A stretch of DNA of 64,000 bases from Zhengitettix transpicula (lineage: Eukaryota > Arthropoda > Insecta > Orthoptera > Tetrigidae), in NCBI GenBank assembly GCA_037074705.1, contig CM073596.1, forward strand, positions 15,785,001-15,849,000, given 5' to 3'. Position 1 is the stretch's first letter; each line of letters opens with the position of its first letter. Of the stretch, positions 21,958-34,050 are shown piece after piece. Below the pieces are notes generated by a model that was given only the letters and a program-made list of their open reading frames with translations, was not told the DNA's origin and did no database searches. The translations under genes were made by a program, and so were the position numbers.

Positions 21958-23033
21958 GGATCCCAGACACGTTGTGTGATATTTATATTATAACTTTTGT
22001 CTGAATTGGCTATATTTATTATATGACGTTAATTTTTTCATTAAGTGTCTCTGTTCCATCCTGTTCCAACGTGGCTCTTGAAAAACGTACATACAATGTT
22101 CTATGATCTGAACCAAAATTTTCTGTAAGGTAGTTAGTGTGTTGTTAAAGTGTTTTATTAAATATAATTTCAAGAGGAAAATTTGTTTTAATTTTTGCTG
22201 CAAAAAAAAATGAATCGCCATCTTCGAACAGATGATCCCAGGTATATAAAAATATTGTAGGTGTCTTCAACACTAAACTTGTATAAAAATTGTAGAACTT
22301 TCCTGTACAAATTAAAGAAGGTCTATTAATAGAACTGACCTCAGCGGGATTAATTACGTAAAGGAAGCAGAACATGTGAACTATTCCTCCGTGAACTGTA
22401 GTTTCGCTACGTATGTTAAAGTGATAACCGCCTTCCCGGATGTTGTAGACCTTCTGAAAAAAAGAATTCATTACCGCCTGAAGCCATCAGGTCCTATAAA
22501 TGGAAAGGAGGTTAGGGAGCGGCCTTGGCCCTGTGCTTCGATCCGCATCTCGGTATTCGCCGCGAGCATTTTGGACGGGTATGAAGTCCACGCTCCACAA
22601 AACTGTCTTTCCTCGGTTAATTATAAGAAAAATTATCGTGATGCAATTGATTGAGAATGAAGGCCACGCCGTGGCTCTGTGATTTATACTATACGTCTGC
22701 AATTCGCATTTCTGTTGTTTGGATTCAGTTGCAGTTTAGGGAAACCGCTCGGAATATCAAACTATTTATTTCACTGTAAGGAGTTGTTCAGAAAAAAAAC
22801 CCCGAAAAGTGTCATATAGGAATGAAGAGTCCCTAAAATTAAAGACTGATATATTCTGACATATACATGAATGATACTATTGCTGTAAATTTCGCAAGTT
22901 CTCGGGTTTCCTACCGGTATGGCGTCGTACAAGCATGACGTTTCGTCAGCACGCACGTCCGACATCTGCTCCGCTCGTAGAATCAGATTTTGAGCGTGTT
23001 TATTACCAGAAGATGTCAACGACACATCGAAAA
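21958..23033. other. AT-rich stretch with a G+C-richer patch, no gene recognised
   Basis: Frames of up to 108 codons on the minus strand (22145-22471) and 92 on the plus strand (22376-22654) are unrecognised and overlap. About 22490-22680 is richer in G+C. Confidence 0.4.
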
Positions 23034-23830
23034 TTAGATTTCCTCATCGGATTTCGTTATATTACGAATTTTGGCATTATACATGAGTATCCGTATAGAA
23101 TCTATGACATTGAACACGATGGGCGAGATTTTTGTTTGATATTTTAAAGGCTTTCGAGATATTGCAAATATCAGCAAAAAAAAGCATGAGTAAATGTGGT
23201 GAAAATGAGTATTATACGAAGGAAACGTGGGCGTGGAAGACCAAGGAGAAGTTTAAATACGACATGTCCAACATTTTTCGAGATATTGCTAAATTTTGCA
23301 ATACACATTCATAGAAGTCGATAAAAAGATTCGTATGAATACGTGGGAGTGGAACACGTAAATAAGGTTTTAATTCTATATCTTAAACGGTTTTCCAAAT
23401 ATATGGAGTTTTTCAATAAAAGTATTCGTAAAGGTGGTTGAAATGAGTCATATCGGTGTGGTGGAATCCAAGGTTAGGGACACGATGGGTGAGGTTTCAG
23501 TTCGTTATCGGTAACAGGTTTTCAAAATAGAAATTTTGTCGTAAATTTCGTAAAATTGAGTGATATCTTAATGGAAACGTAAGCGTAGAGACACGATGGA
23601 TGCGATTTTAATTCAGTAACTTTATCGGTTCTCGAGATATAACCAATTTAATAAAAAAAACATTCGTAGAAATGGTTAAAAATGGTCGTGTCCATGTGTA
23701 AAAGTGGGTGTTGAATGAAATAGTATACGTTTAAATTAGATATCCTCATCGGTTTTCGGTATATACCGTATTTTTGCATAAAACCTTAATAAACAAGGAA
23801 CACGATGGGAGATATTTCAGTTTTATATCT
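23034..23830. repeat. Degenerate tandem array, period about 113 bp, about 7 units
   Basis: The word ACACGATGGG..GAG.TTT recurs near 23117, 23480, 23590 and 23800, with diverged equivalents (ACGTGGGCGTGG, ACGTGGGAGTGG) near 23228 and 23340. Each unit also has TCGGTTTTCGAGATAT-like and ATTCGTA.AAATGG-like words. The spacing is mostly 108-115 bp. Units are strongly diverged; this is old satellite-like DNA. Confidence 0.75.
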
Positions 23831-24059
23831 CTACGCAACGTCGTCTAACAACGCCGCCACATTGGAAACCGAAAAACTCTTCCAAAAGCAATTTTTTGTT
23901 TTGTTCGGGGTTACCATGTTTTATGAGATTTTGTGATCTTAGCTTTGGAGGTTTGAAAGTATGTTTTCAATAATTCATAAATAAACACCGTACTTGACTT
24001 TAAATTATTATGTGATTGCGAGACATGAACAAATAATTTGAGATTCTTTAAAATTCATT

Positions 24060-25780
24060 TTATTTAATAGCAATCAGAATCGCATTCTATGAGCTATTTT
24101 TGTTGGCATGTTTTGAATTCATTACTGTCCTGATGGGGTCCTCTCCAATGATTATCCCCTGTGACCACGTTTTCAGGTTAATTGGCCAGCATTTCTTCAG
24201 TCTTCTGTTGATTCTGTGTTCCACCAATGTGTGTATAAGTGGGTTCGTGGTGTTTCGTTGCTCTCTCTTAAATTATATCTTTGATGTATGGTATTCGTAG
24301 ATCATGACGTACCAAGGAGCGTCAACCATGGCTCTGAGGTTCCTCGACTGCGATTTTTGTATCTTGACCGTATTGCATTTGGTCACACATAATTCAATGC
24401 TGAAGCTCCAGATCGGTTTGCTGATGGTTTTATATATAACTAGCTGGGTGCCCGGCGTTGCCCGAGATGTCATTTATCTCTAACCCCCGATATGACTCCA
24501 ATTTCGGCTGCTTTTGCGCAATTTTTATGTAACGCTACTCGAACCCTAATCATTATAATTAACTCTGAAAAATATTTCTTCAACGCAAATATCTGCCGTG
24601 TTTGCATGTTCCAAAATTTGCACCCCGCTACCCCTGCATCTGAGGGGTAAATGCCATTTTGAATGTCGTAACTAAACACAGTGACTTCCATAACCTTTGA
24701 TTTGACTCCAATCTCGGTTGTATTCGCGTTATTTTACTGTAAAGCATCTCCACTCCAAACCCGAAGGGTGTCCTTTTCACAGGGCGTAGGGGATGGAAAT
24801 TGTATTCAGATAACATTGGCTATCTTTGACCCCTAAAAATATTTATCCGACTCAAATATCGGCTGTTTTAGTATGTTTAAATATTTCCACCCCCGCTTCT
24901 GGGGGTGGAAAACACGTCTCACCCCGACAGTGTTTGTTTCCTGGTCGCAAAGAACACGTGTACGAAATTTGGTGAAAATTGCTCGACTGGTGTAGATTTG
25001 TATTTTATTTAGAAAACGTTTGTATGGGAAATAGAAAAGGGCTGTTTTTAGGGTTTTCCCGGAAATTATTCGATTTTTTCTAGCCTTTTAAACCTTCCCT
25101 AGACCTCCACGAACATTTCAAGACTAAGGTAAGATAAATCGGTTCAGCCGTTCTCGAGTTTTAGTGAGACTAACGAACAGCAATTCATTTTTATATATAT
25201 AGATTATTTTATTTTCCAGAGATAGATTTGACCTACCAATCGGCCAGTATAGCTCACGAAGGCGTATGTCCATTTGTTTCTTTTTATTTTCATATGTACC
25301 TTCAAAGTCATTTTCGAGTCGAGATGCATTCCATGATATTTCACATGTGCCGATACCAGTAGTTGATGGTTCCTCATGGTTACTGGAGGGAATTGTTGTT
25401 TCTGGAGAGTAAATTTTACCTGTACCGACTTTGAGTGGTTAATTTTGATCTTCCATTCCTCCATTCATTCCTGAAGCTGATCAAGGTGGTATTGCAATCG
25501 CTTGCTCGCTGTTATGGGATCTTCATTTATGGCCATGATAACTGTATCATCAGTGAATGTTCCTGTAATTGTAGTTGCGGTTGTAGGATGATCGTATATC
25601 AAGTACAAGATAGGTCCAAGGACACTACCTTGGGGGAACGCCTGCTTTGATTTGGTGGAAGGTGGAAGTTTCACCGTTTAATCTCGTTGTGAATTTGCGA
25701 TTTTCGAGGTATGATTGTATTAGCTTGAAGTAAGGCTCCGTCAATAAGCTTTTTGTGGAAGGTTTTTCCGACCACTAAGG
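24060..25780 (-). mobile_element. Jockey-clade non-LTR retrotransposon remnant 2, split by an insertion
   Basis: The minus strand gives PYFKLIQSYLENRKF near 25720, QGSVLGPILYLIY near 25600, an FTDD sequence near 25550 where the catalytic motif is normally FADD (the Ala is changed to Thr), the region HLDQLQEW near 25475, and APWYV near 24315. It matches remnant 3 (48640-49536) closely, so both are one subfamily, distinct from remnant 1. Stops and frameshifts make it a dead copy. The coding part is interrupted at 24437-25203 by an unrelated repeat. A T-rich 3' tail lies near 24050-24065. Confidence 0.85.
24437..25203 (+). mobile_element. 0.77-kb repeat inserted in the Jockey remnant (GTTGCCCG type)
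   Basis: Begins ACTAGCTGGGTGCCCGGCG after TATATATA and ends TTTTTATATATATAGATTA. The uninterrupted site at about 49030-49045 in Jockey remnant 3 shows the insertion point in a TATATA word. Inside, three diverged modules start GACTCCAAT.TCGG, and a CACCCCCGCTTCTGGGGGTGG hairpin lies near 24892. The start and end styles are shared with 43198-43945. Class unknown; no coding capacity. Confidence 0.7.
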
Positions 25781-28700
25781 TAAAAATTTATCAGATGAAC
25801 ACATTATCCAATTCCGTGCTCTGATTTAGCCAAACATATATGAATAGACGTTATGCATACTTTACCAATGCTAATTAAGTCACGCGATGTATAACCGGCA
25901 CGTCGTCATAATAAAACACGCCCAATATCGACGTCTACGAACCGAGCAAATCATCAGTGAAGTAGTGCTCCGGGCAAAACGTTTGACTCATGCAACTAAT
26001 TTAAAGGAGAAACTAGGGCAATTAATGGGTACTTAACGAGCTCTCTGATGCATTCGCCCGAAGCTTCCATCATAGCGCATTATGTGGGAACAACCCACGT
26101 TGTCAATTAACACTCTCCCGCTTTGCCTAAGTACATACAATAATAAAAACAAGCTTACAATTTATTAGTAGCCTCAGCTCGTTCCCGCGCTCTCTGATTT
26201 ATTACAACTACTCAGTCACGTAACGTACAAGATTTCTTCAACCATTTTTAGTATTTTAGGACAAGTCAGCGGAGTATTCGTGATTTTTATAAACTAAATA
26301 TAACATTACCAATGAACGACTCAGTTTTTTTTAAAAAAAATACATAGTCCAATTTTTCTATATGGATATTTGATGTTGTTCGCCAACGAAATTATAAACC
26401 TTAATCTTTTTGTATTCACCAAATTAGTTCAACCTTTAAACACGGTTTACTCAGCAGGATTTAAATGAAATTGAACTTAGAAATTAGTCTTCGCTTGAAC
26501 TGTGTCATTGGATCACCACGTTGTCTGTGGGAAGATTCACAAGGGAGCTCAAGGCAACATTTCTCACCAATGTCTTCGTTAAGGAGGGCTTCTAGTTCAC
26601 TGCGGTGTCTTCCAATTTGCATATTGTGTCTGTTTATCATCATGTGCCAAAAAAAATTGTTGCTGGGAACATTGAGTCTCGACTCCATCCAAATTGTGTA
26701 AATCTATTTTAATTTTTTTTAGTTTATTCTATATTTCATTCCACTAATCTCTTCCACTGTCCTTTCTTATCATAAAGGACGCGTCCATATACCTATAGAG
26801 TGTTTCTATTTCCAACCTCAATAATCTTCGTTTTACTCGTATGTAAATTTCTCATAAGGTTTATTTTTTTAATAAACAAACACGTATTTGGAATCAGTTT
26901 TCTAAAGCTTAATTTTTAAATTAGTTCTGGATCGTTAGTGAAGTTAAACTCCATCCATTCTGCAAACGTGAGTTGTTAATTTTAAATTATCCTCTTATAT
27001 AATCCACTTAATGGTTAACAGGCGCGTTTGCATTACTTTCATCATTAGCTTGAATAATTTGAATAAGGCCGTTGAAATTTATTGTTTATAATTTTTCCCG
27101 CTTGGAATATTCTTCAACAAGGTTTTGTAACTTATTTTTAATATTGTTATCAGTTTTTTTCTTATGTTAGGGATCATTCTCAATTTCTTTAACAATGTGA
27201 CATTGGTTGTAGAAATAATTTGATTATGTATCACTGTTATCAAACAACCAGTTTAATTGTTTTGAGCTTTTTTATTTGTTTCAATAAAACCTCAAATATG
27301 CTATTATGGCGTCCTGAAAAAAAATTAAAGTCCCCGATACGATGAATTGACGGAGAGGTATTCCACGCTCGACTGAACGACTCCTGCCTCGTTTTTGTCC
27401 AGCTACAAGAATCCGCAGCGTTGTTAGTGGATCAACACAGTGATTAAGAGGCTGCAAGAAGAGTTGTTAGCACCCTTCTCTAGATGCCGTTTCTAGGAAC
27501 GGCGCGGCGATGCTGTGAAGAAGACAATAAAAGCCTACAAGTACGAACCGTGTTCTACACGACGCAACGCCGTTACGGCTCGTGTTCCTCCGAGTAGTCA
27601 CGATTTGTCGTTTGAATAATAACAACAGCCCACTTCCGTTGTCCCACATGCAAATCCTCACATTGTCAAGGTCTGTCGGGCGTGTCACAAGTTCCGTTTA
27701 CATTTTTCTCAGCGGCATTCGCGGTTTGTTTCGAGGCCACTCCATTTTCGCAAGAATTGTGCGACGCACCAAATTGCTCTGGGACATTCAAATTAATCTA
27801 TGCTTTTATGTAGGCATATTTTTTAGCTCAAATTTTCACAATAAAAAACAGATTAAAATTTTCTTTGATAAACAAATTTAAACTGCATAGGTTTACCAAA
27901 CTATTTATTATAAAATTAAATATGCTAACATTTAACACTACTTCTTTGTCTACTAAAATACGAAAAAGAAGTAAGTTAGGACTATAACTAAATAAATATA
28001 TTTGAAATAAATATATGTGAATTTCAAGGTGCATTTGTATAGATTTTTAGCTGATGTGTGAATTTTAAGGTATATTTATAAAATACTAAAACACAGACTT
28101 GATGTATTTATTTATAATGTCCTCTATATAAATTAATTACTATTTACTGAAATACAAAAATCTCCATTAACAAAATCGATTTTAAGTCGACTTTACTACA
28201 GTTGACATCATCATAGTTTTTCTCGTATTTTAATTTCTATAATAGTATAATAATTAATTTATGCGTAGAATAACGTGAGTTAAGTTTAATATGTAAATGC
28301 GTTTACGCTATAATTTATTACGCCTTATTTTATTCCGTGAATACAGGCATTAAATGACGCTTTGTCTCTGTTTCAACTCAATTTCTTTATCACTACAGTA
28401 CACGTTTTCTTATTTTTATGAGCGGTTCAAAACAGATTTTTTTATGTATTTCCGTTCCAATTTTTTTATCTACGGCCTCCTTACCAGAATTCGTTTGTCG
28501 ATGTTTTTCTTTTCGCGAATTTCGTTATCTGTATATTTTGATACCAGTGACTGTTTAGACGCGTGAGTTTAAATTTCAGTAGATTTATTTGAATCGGTGT
28601 GAATCCTTGTTTACGTTTCTAAGTGATTCGTTGAGTGAATATAAATCTCTTTCTATTATAATACTCTAATTACACTGAAAAGCTACCGCAGTCGTGGCCC

Positions 28701-29949
28701 ATTGACCAAAGGGAACAAACCGTAAAATCTCTATAAGAATGAAAAAACGATGCCAGAAGAAAGATTTCTTGTGAGAGGGAATCTGTTACCGAAAGATACA
28801 CTCACCGTTATCTACTACAACGGGTTGTAACTCGTCACTACTGATTGGATTTTTTACCCCTTCCCAGCCCTATCTCAATAGGTTCTTTTGACAAGCTCCA
28901 TCATCACGGGACGTCCTTATCGCATACATAAATTACACGACAGACAGTTATTCCTTCACACTCTCGTTAATACCAACTGCAGTTGTTAATCGCTACCAGA
29001 CTGGGCGTTTGTGGTACAAAAATATATTTAATTCAAAAGAACTTCGTACAGATCCATGTAACAATTACGATACTTGACATACTGAAATTTAGTTAATCTT
29101 TGCAGATAGATAGCGAATAGTAATAAACTTATATAAAGGACATTATAAATAAATTTATCAAATTATAAATTCAGATTACAATTTCCACAACATTATCGTG
29201 AATGCCATTATTAGGGAAAAGCGTGTGAAAAAGCCGTTAAATAACAAATATTACTCAAAATATAAAAAAAATTCGAAAATGTGTCGATCCACTGTTATAA
29301 AAATCAATGTTTTGGAAAATTATATTTTTTTTAACATTTATTCTCCGTCGTTTATCGTGTATTTATTGCTTTTAATTTTTTTATGTACCTTTGATTGATA
29401 ACCACTTACCAAAAGGCTATATATATTTTCTGGTATATCTCTAAAATTCTATTTTGTTCCTAGCAGTTTCCATTGACATAAGTCTGAAATATTTCGTGTT
29501 AATGAAACGTATACGAACGTAAAACATTTTTTTTTGTAAAAACGCCTGCATGGCTTTTCCACAAAATTTTTGTAGAGATGTGGTGGATGTGAAATTTAAA
29601 TTTGGTATTAAAAATTCTATATTGTTCAATATAGAAATTTAAATTATTTATCGAAACGTGAAACAAAACAAATATATTTTATAAAAATTATAAAATGTTG
29701 ACATCGATATTTTCGAATAATTATTTAATCTCAGCAGAGAAAAATATAGTATACGTCGAGATAATTAAATAGCCTTACTTTCTCTAATTTCCATACGAGT
29801 TTAGTCGTCTTCTCTGAAAAACATGTTTTACATCCAATCATACACCAAGTCACCTACTATTATTCTTATCGCGGATCTTTGTATCCGAATTTGGTCTTAC
29901 TCTGCGTTTATTACTTGGACGATAAATTAAGATAAATCACTAAAATTAC
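25781..29949. other. Long AT-rich stretch, no gene recognised
   Basis: A perfect T8A8 block lies near 26324-26339. A G+C-richer patch at about 27330-27780 has open frames on both strands (73 minus, 99 plus) without a known domain; it could be an unrecognised repeat. Remaining frames of up to 86 codons are chance-like. Confidence 0.4.
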
Positions 29950-30208
29950 AGACATGGGTTGGCAACCCGCAAAACCAAAGCATGGAGACGGGAATGCTGT
30001 ATCCTCACAGCAACCCCCACTCCAGGCAACGAAAGGGCGTGGGACACGTACCGAAAGCCCGACCTACCTGCCGCAGGTTTCTTTAAGGCTTTCTCTGAAT
30101 ATTATTTGCCGGGTATCATCCTTAACCTAGCATTCGCTCCGGTCCTATCCCAATAAATTGGAGAACCCACTTCGTAGATGCCCCTCAGGTAGCCTGTAAC
30201 TTAAAATT
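29950..30208 (+). repeat. RPT-A interspersed repeat, copy d (diverged)
   Basis: Aligns with the right half of RPT-A: GAGACGGGAATGCTGTATCC, GAAAGGGCGTGGGAC, CGACCTACCTGCCGCAGGTT, GCCGGGTATCATCCTTA and the end GTAGCCTGTAACTTAAAAT. Identity is much lower than between copies a, b and c. Confidence 0.65.
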
Positions 30209-30618
30209 AATTTGGTGAAATATAGTTACTTACTAAAATAAATATTTAATTTTGATTCTATAAGTAATAATTAGTAATAAATAATTATATTTCAATTTGA
30301 ATCGCGTACATATTTAGATATAAATTCAATAGTAGTTTACCTTTTATTTATTAATGCTTCAGAGAGACCGTATCTAGTTATTATTACCGCATTGGTGAGC
30401 ACACATTTTCAGTTTGGCGGTGGTATGGGATCATGTAGGTATCTGATTTAATAAAAGAAATAGATGAAGGAATATTTCAAGTATTATCTGAACAAATTTT
30501 TTAAAAAAGAATTATCAACATATTTAAATTCGAACGCCCGTTACCGATATGAAGTTCTTTTATTTCGAAGGCAAGTCGAAATGGACGAATTAAAAATAAA
30601 TAGTTTTTATTTTTCTAA

Positions 30619-30645
30619 GGACGTTTCAGGCTTTCTTCAGCCTCG
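30619..30645 (-). ncRNA. Hammerhead-like core, stem II deleted
   Basis: The minus strand reads GGCTGAAGAAAGCCTGAAAC followed by GTCC. Both conserved boxes (CTGAAGA and GAAAC) are intact but only AAGCCT separates them, too little for stem II. Probably a decayed Penelope/retrozyme-type ribozyme. Confidence 0.3.
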
Positions 30646-32344
30646 TAGCATACTCCACGAATGTATTACCAAAGCGAGGGACATATTACTGAATTGGAGC
30701 GGAGCCTTTGGATTTTAGGAGTGAAAGGTAGGGCTGGTTTTAGGGTGGCACCCTGCTCAAGGCAAGTGTGTCAAGGACACGCACGCACGCACACGCACCT
30801 CCTCTTTTATAACGGTGTTCTACCTCCCCTCCTAGAGTTGCTTTCTCTCACACGTCGTGTCACCTGGCGGCCTACTCTCGCATCCTGCTTCTTCTCACGC
30901 CGACACCCTGCACTTCGGTCTATACTCCTAAAAATCAATCGAAGCGCGTGATGGTTCTGATATTACCATCCTCAGCACCATCATAATCATTACAGTCTAA
31001 ATTACCACCACTATTACATGATTATAATCGTTGCCTGGGTATGTGCACCTACCATTATCGTTATTAGAATTACAGTCGTTGGAATAATCATTTTAATGGA
31101 TGATTAAGCATGGTTACAGTTTACACTTCATAGACACCTTTTTTCCCCCCGATATTACATAGTAAATATCAGTCAAAAAATTAAATATTAGTTAACTATA
31201 AAAATGAAAAATAAAACGTACACAATGTGCTGTTTTACTATCATTCTTGCCCAAAGAGATTTTTACTTTCTAATAGTAGTGTCATGTTAGTCCAATATAA
31301 GAATCCCTCCAATAGATAATTTTTCCAATAATTAAACCTATAAACTAACCGAAATCACAGATATTTTAGTTCTTTTAAATGGAAGCATCAAAAATAATTG
31401 GTGTATATTACAATATATTCCTTCGAAGAAAATGATGATAATCGTCTCTGTGTCTTCTAATATTCCAGAAACGTGTAATTTTCAGTGTAATTGATACGTA
31501 TATAGTTCTCGGAACAAATATACACCAATTATGAGAGCTGATTGGAAATTTCAATCGATCAAAAAAATATGTACTAGCATGTCGAAATTATGGCAGAGAT
31601 TTAAATACGTAACGAATACGGCTCGTATATTTAATTGCATTTTGCTTAATCATTCCCACATACTTTTACGAACGTGCTTGAAAAATATACGTACCGTATT
31701 TTTTTTGTCTGCAAATTTTAACATTAATTTTTTTTTATCCTGGCGTCAATCTGAAAAGTCCGTCATTAAACACACACACACAAACGTTACGTTCTCGACG
31801 CTACTTATACCGAGACTAGCTCAATCTCTATCGGAGAAGTGTGAACTTATTCAAATACGGCCTAGACGTTGGTTATTAAAATATCTTTATCGTTCATTGT
31901 ATTTTAACATGAAAATAATTAAATAGGGCTAAAAATATTATTATGACTTGAACTCAATTGGAAAACTACATACGTTTTTTCTGTATTTTTAAGCTTTGTT
32001 AATAGAGAGGACGAGTTGATATTTAATTGCATCTGTTTTATTGATCTATCGATCATTCATCGTCGGGTTATTATGTTCTATCTTTATAGACATGGATGGG
32101 GAAAGACTACCAAATATGTACGTATTACGGATGATAAATTCTCTGTCGTTGTTTGTCTTTTGTCCTCACCAGTAACTAATTTCCTCCTAGTTTATACGAA
32201 TTAAGAATATAATTCATGGTCGGAGTCATACCATTATCGGAATTAAAAAAAAATTCAACCTCAATGTAAAGATCAAACACGTATCAGAAACTCTCTTCGA
32301 TTTAAATCCGGAAAAAAAAATTAAAGGTTCCCATAATCGAATAA
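30646..32344. other. AT-rich stretch, no gene recognised
   Basis: A 131-codon ATG frame at 31531-31926 is Phe/Ile/Lys-rich and includes a translated CACACA run; I take it as chance. A pyrimidine- and CACG-rich patch lies at 30730-30950. Confidence 0.4.
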
Positions 32345-32635
32345 ACTTAGATCAGTTTGAGAAGAGCGGGTCGTGGTCGCTATGGTTGGTCATAGGAAAA
32401 TGTTGTTCGATGGTCCCATTGGAGATGTTGGCCAGCTTCCACCGTACTTGGTCGAGGCATGGAACCAGGAACCTGTGTCCGCACAGCAAGCCCCGATCTC
32501 CGGTCATTGGAACGGCGTGGGACGAGTATTGTGAGCGCAACCTACCTGATGAAAGTTTTTCAAGAGCTTTAGGCTTCCCTCTTTTCTACGATTGTATTGG
32601 GAAGAGACTAAAACGTGTATTTCTCTCAAGTTTTT
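32345..32635 (+). repeat. RPT-A interspersed repeat, copy e (diverged)
   Basis: Shares ATGGTCCCATTGGAGATGTTG, GCCAGCTTCC, TGGTCGAGGCATGGA, ACGGCGTGGGACGAGTA and CAACCTACCTGATGAAAGTT with RPT-A, in the same order and on the plus strand. The 3' part after about 32575 is lost. Confidence 0.65.
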
Positions 32636-33895
32636 TTTAAAAAATGTTTAAACTAGTCATTTCAAAAATTTATACCCTTAATTTCCACATTTACGGATAT
32701 ATCGAGCCATACAATAATTCACGCCCATACTGATTAAATCAGGAGTAATTTATGGAGGTTGTAGCACTAATTTCCTGACTGATTGAATCCGCAATGATTT
32801 CCGTTTAACTGTCTGTTAAGGATACGTTGAGTGATGAGTTTGTGTATGTGAATGTGAATATTACTAATCGTTTGAGTGAGGCTTGTAATTAATCCTTATG
32901 GTGTTGCTCTTCACTCCATTTTTTTTGAGTTCCTGAGATCGTGGTAAGTGGGTTTGCGTGCGGCTCATGATGTGTTGGAGAGCGCTTGACAAGCTGTTAT
33001 TACCGAGCTTAGGTCTGTCTGTATTTATACCGTGGAAACCCCCATGTACGACGAAGACCGACCGGTCAGGCGGAAGTGGAACGACTACGTGATCCAGAGC
33101 GCAGGAAAACCTGCTCCACGGCTCCGATATCTGTAAATGGCTCCTCGTGCCTCGAGCTTCGGTAGTTTGTCAGAAGGGAAATATCTCCGAAACGGAAGTG
33201 CACGTGCCCCATTACCGTGGTCAGGAACGGCCATCGTGAGACGTACTAAATGGCCATAAAATTTGGACACGAGTTTCACGTGAATAAATTTGCACCGACA
33301 ACCTCATCTCCGGCTACAATCGATTACTGACATATCTACTTTATATGGAACGTTGCATCATTAAGACAGTCAGGTTATTAACCAATTTCATCTGTGTATT
33401 TTGATTTGTACCTACTTTCAATAATTGGTTCCGGTCAGCTTCTTAAGGACCATACATCGTCTACCAAAATTTATTTTTACCGCCTGACCTGCCATAATTC
33501 TACTTTATTTTTTCGTTTAATAGTTTTAACATTGTTACTTATCAAGTTATGTAAGAACCAAGAAATTTTTTAAAAAATTATGAGGACAATAATAGATCCA
33601 TTCTTTTTATTACAATTTTTTCCGTCCCTTGACCATCACATTCACTGCGCTGTAGATAGTAATTTATTTTATATTAATTAATTGATTTCGTGGGAATATT
33701 GTGTACATATTATTTCAACCGACTAATAAATATTTAACGTCTAATATTATAATGATAATTCACTGCATTGTCCAATCCACATTGACATTGAACTCTACGA
33801 ATTTATAGGTAATTCACTTCTTCTATTTTTCAGTCGTATAACCGAGATAATTGGATCCTCTCTTTATTCCCGTCTCATGAATCAAAATATTTTGT
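32636..33895. other. AT-rich stretch with a G+C-richer patch, no gene recognised
   Basis: About 33040-33290 is richer in G+C and has two CACGTG E-boxes (near 33201 and 33278). The 64-codon minus frame there has no known domain. Confidence 0.4.
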
Positions 33896-33905
33896 TAATA
33901 TATAT

Positions 33906-34038
33906 TGTAATAAACACATATTTTAATTTATTTTCCAATTTGAATTAAAATATGTGATTATTACATTTTGGCGCCCAACGTGGGGCTTATTTAATTTAAA
34001 ATCAACCCTTTTTTGTGATATTCACATTTTTGCACCCA
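33906..34038 (+). mobile_element. Miniature TA-associated LTR-like element with intact PBS-like sequence
   Basis: Between short (TA)n runs lies a 60-bp block (33906-33965) that starts TGTAATAA and ends TTATTACA and is nearly an inverted repeat of itself. Three bases later comes TGGCGCCCAACGTGGGGC (33969-33986), identical to the tRNA-Lys(1,2) primer-binding site of many retroelements. A second, decayed TATTCACA/TTTTTGCACCCA junction follows at about 34019-34038. It seems a deletion derivative of the 1-kb family and carries the best-preserved PBS in the window. Confidence 0.65.
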
Positions 34039-34050
34039 ATATATATATAT

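Noticed and set aside
26320..26341. T8A8 palindromic blocks here and near 38973 and 57205 as binding sites
   Set aside because: Expected at some frequency in such A+T-rich DNA; no shared flanks or context.
31531..31926. 131-codon ATG frame
   Set aside because: Low-complexity composition, includes a translated CACACA run, no splice or promoter signals.
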